NCBI RefSeq assembly: GCF_003719305.1
Contig: NZ_RARC01000004.1
Location: 186,001 to 250,000, forward strand
Direction: 5' to 3'
DNA length: 64,000 nt
Origin: Mycolicibacterium stellerae
GTDB taxonomy: Bacteria; Actinomycetota; Actinomycetes; Mycobacteriales; Mycobacteriaceae
In this document: positions 11,101 to 17,621 of the stretch, in pieces
Layout: each line of letters starts with the position of its first letter
How positions within the stretch are numbered: the stretch's first letter is position 1
Made by a program: the position numbers and the translations under genes
The notes under the pieces: model-generated
Told to the model about the DNA's origin: nothing
Databases searched by the model: none
Seen by the model: only the letters and a program-made list of their open reading frames with translations

Positions 11101-14100
11101 CGCACGATCCTCAGTCAGCTCGGGCTCGACAATGCCGTCTCCACTCCGGAGTCCTCGACCGACGCCGAGCTGATCGACCTGGTCACCACCGAACTCGGTT
11201 CGGACTGGCCGCGTTTGGTGGCGCCGGTGTTCGACGGCCGCAAGGCGGTGCTGTTCGACGATCGGTGGGCCAGCGCGCGCGAGGATCTGGTGAAGCTCTG
11301 GCTGATGGACGAGGGCGAGGTCGATGCCAACTGGCCGAAGCTCTCCGAGCGGTTCGAGGGCGCCGGTCACATCGTCGGCAAGCAGGCATCATGGTGGCAG
11401 GGCAAGGCTCTGGCCGCAGGACGCAACGTGCACGCGTCGTTGTTCGGCCGCGCCGCTGCCGGTGCGGAGAACCCGGGCAAGGGCCGCTACAGCGACGAAA
11501 TCGCCGTGGTGACAGGCGCATCGAAGGGTTCGATCGCCGCTTCGGTGGTGGCCGGACTGCTCGACGGTGGTGCCACGGTCATCGCGACCACATCGAAGCT
11601 CGACGACAACCGGCTCGAGTTCTATCGCAATCTGTACCGGGACAACGCTCGCTTCGGCGCGGCGCTGTGGGTGGTGCCCGCCAACATGGCGTCCTACTCC
11701 GATATCGACGCGCTGGTGGCCTGGGTCGGCAACGAGCAGAGTGAAAGCCTTGGGCCGAAGTCCATTCACCTCAAGGACGCCCAAACGCCGACCCTGCTGT
11801 TCCCGTTCGCGGCACCGCGGGTGGCAGGAGACCTTTCGGAGGCCGGCTCTCGTTCCGAGATGGAGATGAAGGTTCTGCTGTGGGCCGTGCAGCGGCTGAT
11901 CGGTGGCCTTTCGCACATCGGCTCCGAGCGCGATATCGCGTCGCGGCTGCACGTGGTGCTGCCCGGCTCGCCGAACCGTGGGATGTTCGGCGGCGACGGT
12001 GCCTACGGCGAATCCAAGTCCGCACTCGATGCGGTCGTGACGCGGTGGAGTGCGGAGTCGTCGTGGGCGCAGCGAGTCAGCCTGGCGCACGCGCTGATCG
12101 GCTGGACTCGTGGCACCGGCTTGATGGGCGCCAACGACGCGATCGTCAACGCCGTCGAGGAGGCGGGCGTCACCACCTATTCGACGGAGCAGATGGCGGC
12201 CATGCTGCTCAATCTGTGCAGCGTCGAGTCGAAGGTGGCCGCCGCGCAGGAGCCGTTGAAGGTCGATCTGACCGGCGGGCTCGGTGATATCGACATCGAC
12301 ATGGCCGAGCTGGCCGCCAAGGCCCGCGAAGAGATGGTCGGCGAGGCGGTCGACGAGAGCGATGAGCAGGACGGCACCATCGCCGCGCTGCCGTCGCCAC
12401 CGCGCGGCTTCACCTCCGCACCTCCGCCGGCGTGGAACGACCTCGACGTCGACCCCGCCGACCTGGTGGTGATCGTCGGTGGCGCCGAGCTCGGCCCCTA
12501 CGGCTCGTCGCGGACCCGCTTCGAGATGGAGGTCGACAACGAACTTTCGGCGGCCGGTGTGCTCGAGCTGGCCTGGACCACCGGCCTGATCAAGTGGGAG
12601 GACGACCCGAAGCCGGGTTGGTATGACGCCGAATCCGGGGACCTTGTCGACGAATCGGAGTTGGTCGAGCGCTACCACGACGCGGTGGTGGAGCGGACCG
12701 GCATCCGGGAGTTCGTCGACGACGGCGCGATCGATCCCGATCACGCGTCGCCGCTTCTGGTTTCGGTGTTCCTCGACAAGGACTTCACCTTCGTGGTGTC
12801 GTCGGAGGCTGACGCTCGCGCGTTCGTTCAGTTCGACCCGGAGCACACCGTTGCGACGCCGGTGCCTGGCAGCAGCGACTGGCAGGTGACTCGCAAGGCG
12901 GGCACCGAGATCCGGGTGCCGCGCAAGACGAAGCTGTCGCGGACCGTCGGCGGTCAGATCCCCACCGGGTTCGACCCGACGGTGTACGGCATCAGCGCGG
13001 ACATGAATACGTCGCTGGACCGGGTGGCGGTGTGGAACATCGTCGCCACCGTCGACGCGTTCCTCGGCGCGGGCTTCACCCCCAACGAGCTGATGCGCTG
13101 GGTGCATCCCGCGATGGTGGCCAGCACGCAGGGCACCGGTATGGGCGGCATGACGTCGATGCAGACCATGTATCACGGCAACCTGCTCGGTCGGAACAAG
13201 CCGAACGACATCCTGCAGGAAGTCCTGCCGAATGTTGTTGCCGCCCATGTCATCCAGTCCTATGTCGGTAGCTACGGCTCGATGATCCATCCGGTCGGCG
13301 CTTGCGCGACGGCTGCGGTGTCGGTCGAGGAGGGCGTCGACAAGATCAAGCTCGGCAAGGCCGAGCTCGTGGTGGCGGGCGGCTTCGACGACCTGACGCT
13401 GGAGGCGATCATCGGATTCGGTGACATGGCGGCCACCGCCGATACCGAGATGATGCGCGCCAAGGGCATCAGCGATTCGAAGTTCTCCAGGGCCAACGAC
13501 CGTCGCAGGCTTGGCTTCCTCGAGTCGCAGGGCGGTGGCACGATCCTGCTGGCCCGCGGCGACCTTGCCCTGAGGATGGGCCTGCCGGTGCTTGCGGTGG
13601 TCGGGTACGCGCAGTCGTTCGCCGACGGCGTGCACACCTCGATCCCTGCGCCAGGGCTCGGCGCTCTCGGCGCGGGTCGCGGTGGCAAGGACTCGCTGCT
13701 GTCGCGCTCGCTGGCGAAGCTGGGTGTCGGCGCCGACGACATCGCTGTGGTGTCCAAGCACGACACGTCGACGCTTGCCAACGACCCCAACGAGACGGAG
13801 CTGCACGAGCGGCTCGCCGACTCGTTGGGACGCTCGGACGGCGCCCCGCTGTTCGTGGTGTCGCAGAAGAGCCTGACCGGTCACGCCAAGGGCGGCGCGG
13901 CGGTGTTCCAGATGATGGGCATGTGCCAGATGCTGCGCGACGGGGTCATCCCGCCGAACCGCAGCCTGGACTGTGTCGACGACGAGCTGGCCGGCTCCGA
14001 GCACTTCGTGTGGGTGCGCGAGACGCTGCGGTTGGGCGAGAAGTTCCCGCTCAAGGCGGGCCTGATCACCAGCCTTGGTTTCGGTCACGTCTCTGGCGTC

Positions 14101-14358
14101 ATCGCGCTGGTGCATCCGCAGGCCTTCATCGCAGCGCTCGATCCCGAGCAGCGGCAGGCCTACCAGGAACAGGCCGGTGCGCGGATCTTCGCGGGGCAGC
14201 GAAGGCTGGCCTCGGCGATCGCCGGTGGCACACCGTTGTACGAGCGGCCTGCGAGCAACCGCCGGTTGGACGACGAGGCGCCGGAGAATCGCGAGGAGGC
14301 CGAGATGCTGCTCGACCCGGCGTCGAGGCTAGGCGAAGACGGCATCTACGTGCGATAG
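5125..14358 (+). CDS. fas: Type I fatty acid synthase, multifunctional
   Basis: 3077-residue cytosolic FAS-I making acyl-CoA primers for membrane lipids and mycolic acids. Domains in order: acetyltransferase (AGHSQG, about residue 150), enoyl reductase (ILLAGMTPTTVDAK, about 420-860), dehydratase hot-dog (DHNPIHTDRAAAL, about 1230), malonyl/palmitoyl transferase (CGHSVGEYTAL, about 1435), an Ala/Pro linker (about 1730-1775), acyl carrier domain with probable phosphopantetheine serine near 1815 (DGASSRRNQL), ketoreductase (VVTGASKGSIA, about 2130), and ketosynthase with Cys near 2727 (GACATAAVS) and histidines in SKHDTSTLANDPNE and LTGHAKGG. GTG at 5125 is chosen because GAGGAG lies 10 bases upstream and mycobacterial Fas proteins begin MTI-EHDRVS. 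acpS, needed to load its carrier domain, follows at once. Confidence 0.98.
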   Translation: MTINEHDRVSTGRDDESGAPQSSHALVDRLTTGEPFAVAFGGQGSAWLDTLEELVSSAGIEAELSTLVGEAELLLEPVARELIVVRPIGFQPMHWVRALAAEEAVPTAKHLTSAAVSVPGVLLTQIAAVRALSRQGLDLTATPPVAVAGHSQGVLAVEALAAKGAKDVELLALAQLIGTAGTLVARRRGISVLGDRPPMVSVTNADPARIAELLEEFAQDVRTVLPPVLSIRNGRRSVVITGTPEQLSRFELYCEQIAEKEEAERKSKVRGGAVFNPIFDPVQVEVGFHTPRLSDAIDMVGNWAEVVGLDVNLAREMAEAILVRRVDWVGEISGLHEAGARWILDLGPGDILTRLTAPVIRGLGVGIVPAATRGGQRNLFTVGAVPEVAKPWSSYAPTVVTLPDGSVKLSTKFTRLTGRSPILLAGMTPTTVDAKIVAAAANAGHWSELAGGGQVTEEIFDGRIAELTQLLEPGRAVQFNSLFLDPYLWKLQVGGKRLVQKARQSGAPIDGVVVSAGIPELEDAVALIEELNDVGISHVVFKPGTIEQIRSVIRIAAEVPTKPVIMHIEGGRAGGHHSWEDLDDLLLATYSELRSRSNITVCVGGGIGTPERSAEYLSGRWAQAYGFPLMPVDGILVGTAAMATLEATTSPAVKQMLVETGGTDHWISAGKAQGGMASSRSQLGADIHEIDNTASRCGRLLDEVAGDAEAVADRRDEIIAAMANTCKPYFGDIGEMTYLGWLQRYVELAIGDGNSTADTAAPGSPWLADTWRDRFAEMLKRAEARLHPKDFGPIDTLFNDEALLDKPQQAITALQGRYPDAEIIKLHPADVPFFVQLCKTLGKPVNFVPVIDKDVRRWWRSDSLWQAHDARYDADQVCIIPGTQAVAGITKVDEPVGELLDRFEKASIDDVLASGAEPVSVVSRRQARGDVTGPLAVVLDAPDVLWAGRTSINPVHRIGAPAKWQVNQNRSATHPSTGARLELSGDDTVTLSVPLSGTWVNIRFTLPTCTVDGGMPVVTVDDASDAMRSVLAIAAGADGPEGLPSVVDNTAEVTVAWDPERVADHTGVTATFGAPLAPGLTLVPDALVGLCWPAVFSVIGSAVTGEGFPVIEGLLSLVHLDHAGHLLTALPRTQAELTVTATASAATDTEVGRVVPVDVTITDADGTELAKLKERFAIRGRTGALELTDPPRAGGAMTDNATDTPRRRRRDVTVMAPTNMSAFAVVSGDHNPIHTDRAAALLAGLESPIVHGMWLSAAAQQVVTATDGKAVPPARLVGWTARFLGMVLPGDEVDIRVDRVGIDRGAEIIEVSARVGSDLVMSATAQLAAPKTVYAFPGQGIQSKGMGMDVRARSKAARKVWDNADKFTRDTLGFSVLHVVRDNPTSLIASGVHYQHPEGVLYLTQFTQVAMATVAAAQVAEMREQGAFVEGAIACGHSVGEYTALACVSGVYELEALLEVVFHRGSKMHDIVPRDEFGRSNYRLAAIRPSQIDLDDADVVDFVAEIAERTGEYLQIVNFNLRGSQYAIAGTVRGLEVLEEEVEKRREISGGKRSFILVPGIDVPFHSSVLRVGVADFRRSLERVMPRDANPELLIGKYIPNLVPRPFTLDRDFIQEIRDLVPAEPLDEVLADYDTWRNEKPTELCRKVVIELLAWQFASPVRWIETQDLLFIEEAAGGLGVERFVEIGVKSAPTVAGLATNTLKLPEYSHNTTEVLNSERDAAVLFATDTDPEPDHDDVADQQPPAQEAQAEPAAAEAAAPAPAPATAPAGTPQPDDIPFDAADATTALIALSAKMRIDQIEPLDSIESITDGASSRRNQLLVDLGSELDLGAIDGAAEADLSGLKGQVTKLARTYKPYGPVLSDAINDQLRTVLGPSGKRPAAIAERVKKTWELGDGWVKHVTAEVALGTREGSSVRGGSLGGLHDGALADAATVDKVIDAAVAAVAGRRGIAVALPSAGGGAGGGVVDSAALTEFAEQVTGRDGVLASAARTILSQLGLDNAVSTPESSTDAELIDLVTTELGSDWPRLVAPVFDGRKAVLFDDRWASAREDLVKLWLMDEGEVDANWPKLSERFEGAGHIVGKQASWWQGKALAAGRNVHASLFGRAAAGAENPGKGRYSDEIAVVTGASKGSIAASVVAGLLDGGATVIATTSKLDDNRLEFYRNLYRDNARFGAALWVVPANMASYSDIDALVAWVGNEQSESLGPKSIHLKDAQTPTLLFPFAAPRVAGDLSEAGSRSEMEMKVLLWAVQRLIGGLSHIGSERDIASRLHVVLPGSPNRGMFGGDGAYGESKSALDAVVTRWSAESSWAQRVSLAHALIGWTRGTGLMGANDAIVNAVEEAGVTTYSTEQMAAMLLNLCSVESKVAAAQEPLKVDLTGGLGDIDIDMAELAAKAREEMVGEAVDESDEQDGTIAALPSPPRGFTSAPPPAWNDLDVDPADLVVIVGGAELGPYGSSRTRFEMEVDNELSAAGVLELAWTTGLIKWEDDPKPGWYDAESGDLVDESELVERYHDAVVERTGIREFVDDGAIDPDHASPLLVSVFLDKDFTFVVSSEADARAFVQFDPEHTVATPVPGSSDWQVTRKAGTEIRVPRKTKLSRTVGGQIPTGFDPTVYGISADMNTSLDRVAVWNIVATVDAFLGAGFTPNELMRWVHPAMVASTQGTGMGGMTSMQTMYHGNLLGRNKPNDILQEVLPNVVAAHVIQSYVGSYGSMIHPVGACATAAVSVEEGVDKIKLGKAELVVAGGFDDLTLEAIIGFGDMAATADTEMMRAKGISDSKFSRANDRRRLGFLESQGGGTILLARGDLALRMGLPVLAVVGYAQSFADGVHTSIPAPGLGALGAGRGGKDSLLSRSLAKLGVGADDIAVVSKHDTSTLANDPNETELHERLADSLGRSDGAPLFVVSQKSLTGHAKGGAAVFQMMGMCQMLRDGVIPPNRSLDCVDDELAGSEHFVWVRETLRLGEKFPLKAGLITSLGFGHVSGVIALVHPQAFIAALDPEQRQAYQEQAGARIFAGQRRLASAIAGGTPLYERPASNRRLDDEAPENREEAEMLLDPASRLGEDGIYVR

Positions 14359-14368
14359 CGTGCACGAC

Positions 14369-14761
14369 GTGAGCATCGTTGGCGTCGGCATCGACCTGGT
14401 TTCGATCCCTGAGTTCGCAGAGCAGGTTGACCAGCCTGGAACGCTGTTCGCCGAGACATTCACGCCCGGTGAGCGCCGTGACGCCGCGGACAAGAGTTCG
14501 TCGGCGGCGCGGCACCTGGCGGCCCGGTGGGCGGCCAAGGAGGCGGTCATCAAGGCGTGGTCGGGGTCGCGGTTCTCGAAGCGGCCGGTGCTCCCGGAGG
14601 GCATACACCGCGATATCGAGGTGGTGACCGATATGTGGGGTCGGCCGCGGGTGCGGCTGACCGGCGCGATCGCCGAGCACCTGGAGAAGGTGACGATTCA
14701 TTTGTCGCTTACCCATGAAGGGGATACCGCCGCGGCGGTAGCGGTGCTCGAAGAGCGCTGA
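14369..14761 (+). CDS. acpS: Holo-ACP synthase (phosphopantetheinyl transferase)
   Basis: 130-residue AcpS that transfers 4'-phosphopantetheine from CoA to the carrier-domain serine of Fas. Magnesium/CoA-binding motifs are visible: GVGIDLVSIPEF at the N-terminus and ARHLAARWAAKEAVIKAW in the middle, with SLTHEGDTAAA near the end. Length matches mycobacterial AcpS. GTG at 14369 gives the usual SIVGVGID start; a GTG at 14360, 2 bases after the fas stop, would add three residues. The close spacing indicates co-transcription and possible translational coupling with fas. Confidence 0.95.
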   Translation: MSIVGVGIDLVSIPEFAEQVDQPGTLFAETFTPGERRDAADKSSSAARHLAARWAAKEAVIKAWSGSRFSKRPVLPEGIHRDIEVVTDMWGRPRVRLTGAIAEHLEKVTIHLSLTHEGDTAAAVAVLEER

Positions 14762-14783
14762 CCTTCTCCCGGTCCTTCTCCCG

Positions 14784-14843
14784 GCGAGCAGACGCAAAAG
14801 TCCCGATTTCATCGGCGTGTCGGGGACTTTTGCGTCTGCTCGC
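14784..14843. terminator. Long perfect-stem hairpin between acpS and the peptidase gene
   Basis: Arms 14784-14806 and 14820-14843 are reverse complements of 23/24 bases with one unpaired C, around a 13-base loop. The stem core is GCGAGCAGACGCAAAAGTCC. It begins 22 bases after the acpS stop and ends 31 bases before the next start. It could terminate fas-acpS transcription, although there is no U-tract of its own. Its strength suggests a dispersed mycobacterial intergenic palindrome rather than a unique site, which is inference. Confidence 0.65.
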
Positions 14844-14874
14844 GCAAGAAGGGCGAGCGACTAACCTCGACAGC

Positions 14875-16209
14875 ATGAGCGATCTGGTGGAGCGGGTGCG
14901 TGACGTGCTGCCCGCGGTGCGGCGCGACCTGGAAGACCTGGTGCGCATCGAGTCGGTTGGCGCCGACCCGTCGCGTAAACGCGAGGTTCAGCGCAGCGCC
15001 GAGGCGGTAGCAAAATTGTTGTCGCAGGCCGGGTTCGGTGATGTACAGATCGTCAGCGAGGGTGGCGCACCGGCCGTCATCGCCCGGCATCCGGCACCCG
15101 AAGGCGCGCCGACGGTGCTGCTCTACGCCCATCACGACGTCCAGCCAGAGGGCGATCCCGACCAATGGGTGTCGCCGCCGTTCGAGCCGACCGAACGCGA
15201 CGGTCGTCTATACGGCCGGGGAAGTGCCGACGACAAGGCCGGCATCGCAACGCATCTGGCCGCATTCCGCGCGCACGGCGGCCGGCCGCCGGTCGGGGTG
15301 ACGGTGTTCGTCGAGGGTGAGGAGGAATCGGGGTCACCTTCGCTCGGTCGGCTGCTGGCCGCCCATAAGGACACACTGGCCGCAGACGTCATCGTGATCG
15401 CCGACTCCGACAACTGGAGCACCGAGACCCCCGCGTTGACCGTGTCGCTGCGCGGGCTGGCCGACTGCGTCGTGGAGGTCGCCACGCTCGACCACGGTCT
15501 GCACTCGGGTTTGTGGGGCGGGGTGGTGCCCGATGCGCTGAGTGCGCTGGTCCGCCTGTTGGCGTCCCTGCATGACGACGACGGCAATGTCGCGGTAGAG
15601 GGCCTGCACGAGGCGACCGCCGCCGATGTCGACTACCCCGCGCAGCGAGTGCAGGAGGAGTCCGGGATGCTCGACGGTGTTACCGAGATCGGTTCTGGCT
15701 CGGTGCCGCAACGACTTTGGGCCAAGCCGGCGATCACGGTCATCGGCATCGACACCACTGCGATCGCGTCATCGTCGAACACTCTCATACCGCGGGCACG
15801 GGCCAAGGTCAGCATGCGGGTGGCACCGGGCGGAGATGCGCGGGCCCACCTGGACGCGCTGACTCGTCATCTGGAGAAGCACGCCCCGTGGGGAGCCCAG
15901 GTCACCGTCACACCCGGCGACATCGGCCAGCCGTACGCTATCGACGCGACCGGACCGGTCTACGATGCCGCCCGTGCGGCGTTTCGGCAGGCGTGGGGTA
16001 ACGAGCCGGTCGACATGGGTATGGGCGGCTCGATTCCGTTCATCGCCGAGTTCGCCGATGCTTTCCCGTCGGCGAAGATCTTGGTTACCGGCGTGGAAGA
16101 TCCCGGGACACAAGCGCATAGCATCAACGAGAGCCTGCACCTGGGGGTGTTGGAACGCGCCGCGACGGCCGAGGCGCTGCTGCTGGCGAACCTGGCGTCA
16201 GACGGATAG
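14875..16209 (+). CDS. M20-family zinc dipeptidase/peptidase (Rv2522c-like)
   Basis: 444-residue cytosolic metallopeptidase of the M20/ArgE/DapE group. Metal-site motifs are in place: YAHHDVQPEG (first His/Asp, about residue 85), GRGSADDKAG (bridging Asp), FVEGEEESGS (Glu pair) and VIADSDNW. GMGGSIPFIAEF and DPGTQAHSINESLH provide the C-terminal ligand segment. A lid/dimerisation domain lies in the middle (about 190-300). Length is typical. ATG at 14875 follows the hairpin; an upstream in-frame start would lie inside the hairpin. Its 3' end overlaps the convergent bcp gene by 12 bases. Physiological substrate is unknown. Confidence 0.88.
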   Translation: MSDLVERVRDVLPAVRRDLEDLVRIESVGADPSRKREVQRSAEAVAKLLSQAGFGDVQIVSEGGAPAVIARHPAPEGAPTVLLYAHHDVQPEGDPDQWVSPPFEPTERDGRLYGRGSADDKAGIATHLAAFRAHGGRPPVGVTVFVEGEEESGSPSLGRLLAAHKDTLAADVIVIADSDNWSTETPALTVSLRGLADCVVEVATLDHGLHSGLWGGVVPDALSALVRLLASLHDDDGNVAVEGLHEATAADVDYPAQRVQEESGMLDGVTEIGSGSVPQRLWAKPAITVIGIDTTAIASSSNTLIPRARAKVSMRVAPGGDARAHLDALTRHLEKHAPWGAQVTVTPGDIGQPYAIDATGPVYDAARAAFRQAWGNEPVDMGMGGSIPFIAEFADAFPSAKILVTGVEDPGTQAHSINESLHLGVLERAATAEALLLANLASDG

Positions 16210-16671
16210 ATCGCGCCGCAGCTTGGCGACGTGGCCGGTGGCCTTGATGTTGTACTGGGCGACTTCGATCTTGCCCTTTTCGTCGACGACGAACGTGGAG
16301 CGGATGACGCCCTGCACTGTCTTGCCGTACATCATTTTCTCGCCGTAGGCGCCCCACGCCGTCAACACCTTGCGATCGGGGTCGGACAGCAGCGGAAAGG
16401 TGAGCTCCTCGTTGTCGCGGAACTTGGCGAGCTTCTCCGGCTTGTCGGGGGAGATGCCGATGACGTCGAGCCCGGCGTCGTTCAGTTCGCCCAGGTTGTC
16501 GCGAAAGTCGCATGCCTCCTTGGTGCATCCCGGTGTCGATGCCGCCGGATAGAAGTAGACGATGACCTTTCGGCCGCGGTAGTCGGCCAGAGACACCAAC
16601 TTGCCGTCGGCGTCGGCCAGGCTGAACGCGGGGGCTTTGTCGCCGACCTCCAGGCGTGGGGTCTGTGCCAC
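16198..16671 (-). CDS. bcp: Thioredoxin-dependent peroxiredoxin Bcp
   Basis: 157-residue 2-Cys-type peroxiredoxin of the BCP/PrxQ family that reduces peroxides using thioredoxin. FYPAASTPGCTKEACDFRD holds the peroxidatic Cys and the resolving Cys five residues on, about residues 45 and 50. VGDKAPAFSL at the start and SDPDRKVLTAWG later are family-typical. Starts at GTG 16671. Convergent with the peptidase gene (12-base overlap) and divergent from the DUF3618 gene across 122 bp. Confidence 0.94.
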   Translation of the reverse strand: MAQTPRLEVGDKAPAFSLADADGKLVSLADYRGRKVIVYFYPAASTPGCTKEACDFRDNLGELNDAGLDVIGISPDKPEKLAKFRDNEELTFPLLSDPDRKVLTAWGAYGEKMMYGKTVQGVIRSTFVVDEKGKIEVAQYNIKATGHVAKLRRDLSV

Positions 16672-16793
16672 CAGTTATCCCTTTCTTCTCCACCGGCGCG
16701 TGGGGGTTGGCGCCGGCTGATCTAGGGTAGTGCGGCAAGGCAGAGCGGACGCGAGCAGCGCACGAGCCGCGTGCGGGCGATGGAGGAACGACA

Positions 16794-17018
16794 GTGGTGG
16801 ATCGAGATCCAGAAACCATCCGGCAGGACATCGATCAGGCCCGCGATCAGCTGGCCCTTACCGTCGATAGCCTCGCTGAGCGTGCCAACCCGCGCAGGAT
16901 CGCCGACGATGTGAAGTCGGGGGTGGTTCGATTCGTCAAGAAGCCGCCGGTCGCGATCTCGCTTGCTGGAATTGGCGCCCTGCTGGTCGTGCTCTTCGTC
17001 CGCAAGCTCAGGCGTTGA
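16794..17018 (+). CDS. Small DUF3618 membrane protein (Rv2520c-like)
   Basis: 74 residues, starting at GTG 16794 with GGAGGAAC just upstream. The N-terminal half reads DPETIRQDIDQARDQLALTVDSLAER in two pieces, a predicted amphipathic helix typical of DUF3618. A basic segment and one membrane span (AISLAGIGALLVVLFV, about 53-70) follow, ending in KLRR. The family is small, inner-membrane and of unknown role, often proposed to act as an anchor. It is the last gene here that keeps the M. tuberculosis neighbourhood order. Confidence 0.8.
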   Translation: MVDRDPETIRQDIDQARDQLALTVDSLAERANPRRIADDVKSGVVRFVKKPPVAISLAGIGALLVVLFVRKLRR

Positions 17019-17029
17019 CCGGCCTGCTC

Positions 17030-17215
17030 TCAGCGGCTACGCCGATCGCGTAGCCAGTCACCAAAGGAAAAGCCGGGCGGGTTGGCGCTGCGGCCGAGAC
17101 GACTGCAGTTGAGGATGGCGGCGGGCTCGGGTAAGTCCGCCATCTGCATAGCAACACCATTTGAGGCAGGGTGGGCCGACCCATCTGACGAGCGCATCGC
17201 ATCGAACGCTAACAT
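17030..17215 (-). CDS. Possible small protein, 61 residues
   Basis: ATG at 17215 is preceded 9 bases upstream by a strong GGGAGG site, which decides the call. The product is polar, contains PEPAAILNCSRLGRSANPPG and ends FSFGDWLRDRRSR. No signal peptide, membrane span or known domain is seen. It converges with the DUF3618 gene and ends 11 bases from it. Length is marginal, so it remains uncertain. Confidence 0.4.
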   Translation of the reverse strand: MLAFDAMRSSDGSAHPASNGVAMQMADLPEPAAILNCSRLGRSANPPGFSFGDWLRDRRSR

Positions 17216-17621
17216 CAGCTAAGCCTCCCTTCTGCTCCTGCAGCTGGCAGTTTTTGCATACGCAACGACGCTCAGCTAACAGCAGACTAACACGGCACGG
17301 GGCTTTTATGCTGCTTGATCCGGTGAGTTAGCAATTTCCGAAACATCTCCGTTACCTGATCTTGTTTCGCAATCTGGATAGCTTAGCTTGTCAACGCGGG
17401 TGCGCAGCACATATTGACGGTTCGGTGTGATTTTCTGGGAGATCGCTGCCACGGGAACCCGGGGCAACCATCTGCCAATGGCGGGGTCTGCGATTGGGAC
17501 GTTTTCGCTGCTCGTGGCGCAGGTATTGCCAGGGCCGGGACTCAGCGACGCATCGGCTAATTCGAAGTTTGCCGGGCTATGAGGAATGGACCCGCGGGTT
17601 GCTACGTGTCAGCATGACTTC
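17216..17621 (+). promoter_or_regulatory. AT-richer intergenic region before the LuxR regulator
   Basis: About 400 bp with no convincing gene. Base composition is clearly AT-richer than the flanking genes. GCTAAC/GTTAGC copies occur at 17275-17280 and 17327-17332 as a short inverted pair. The sequence probably carries promoters for the leftward small gene and the rightward LuxR gene, but no clear -35/-10 pair was fixed. Confidence 0.3.

Noticed and set aside
11389..14115. 908-codon open frame antisense to fas
   Set aside because: It is the shadow of the fas reading frame in high-GC DNA. It has repetitive Arg/His/Gly composition, no domain and no ribosome site.
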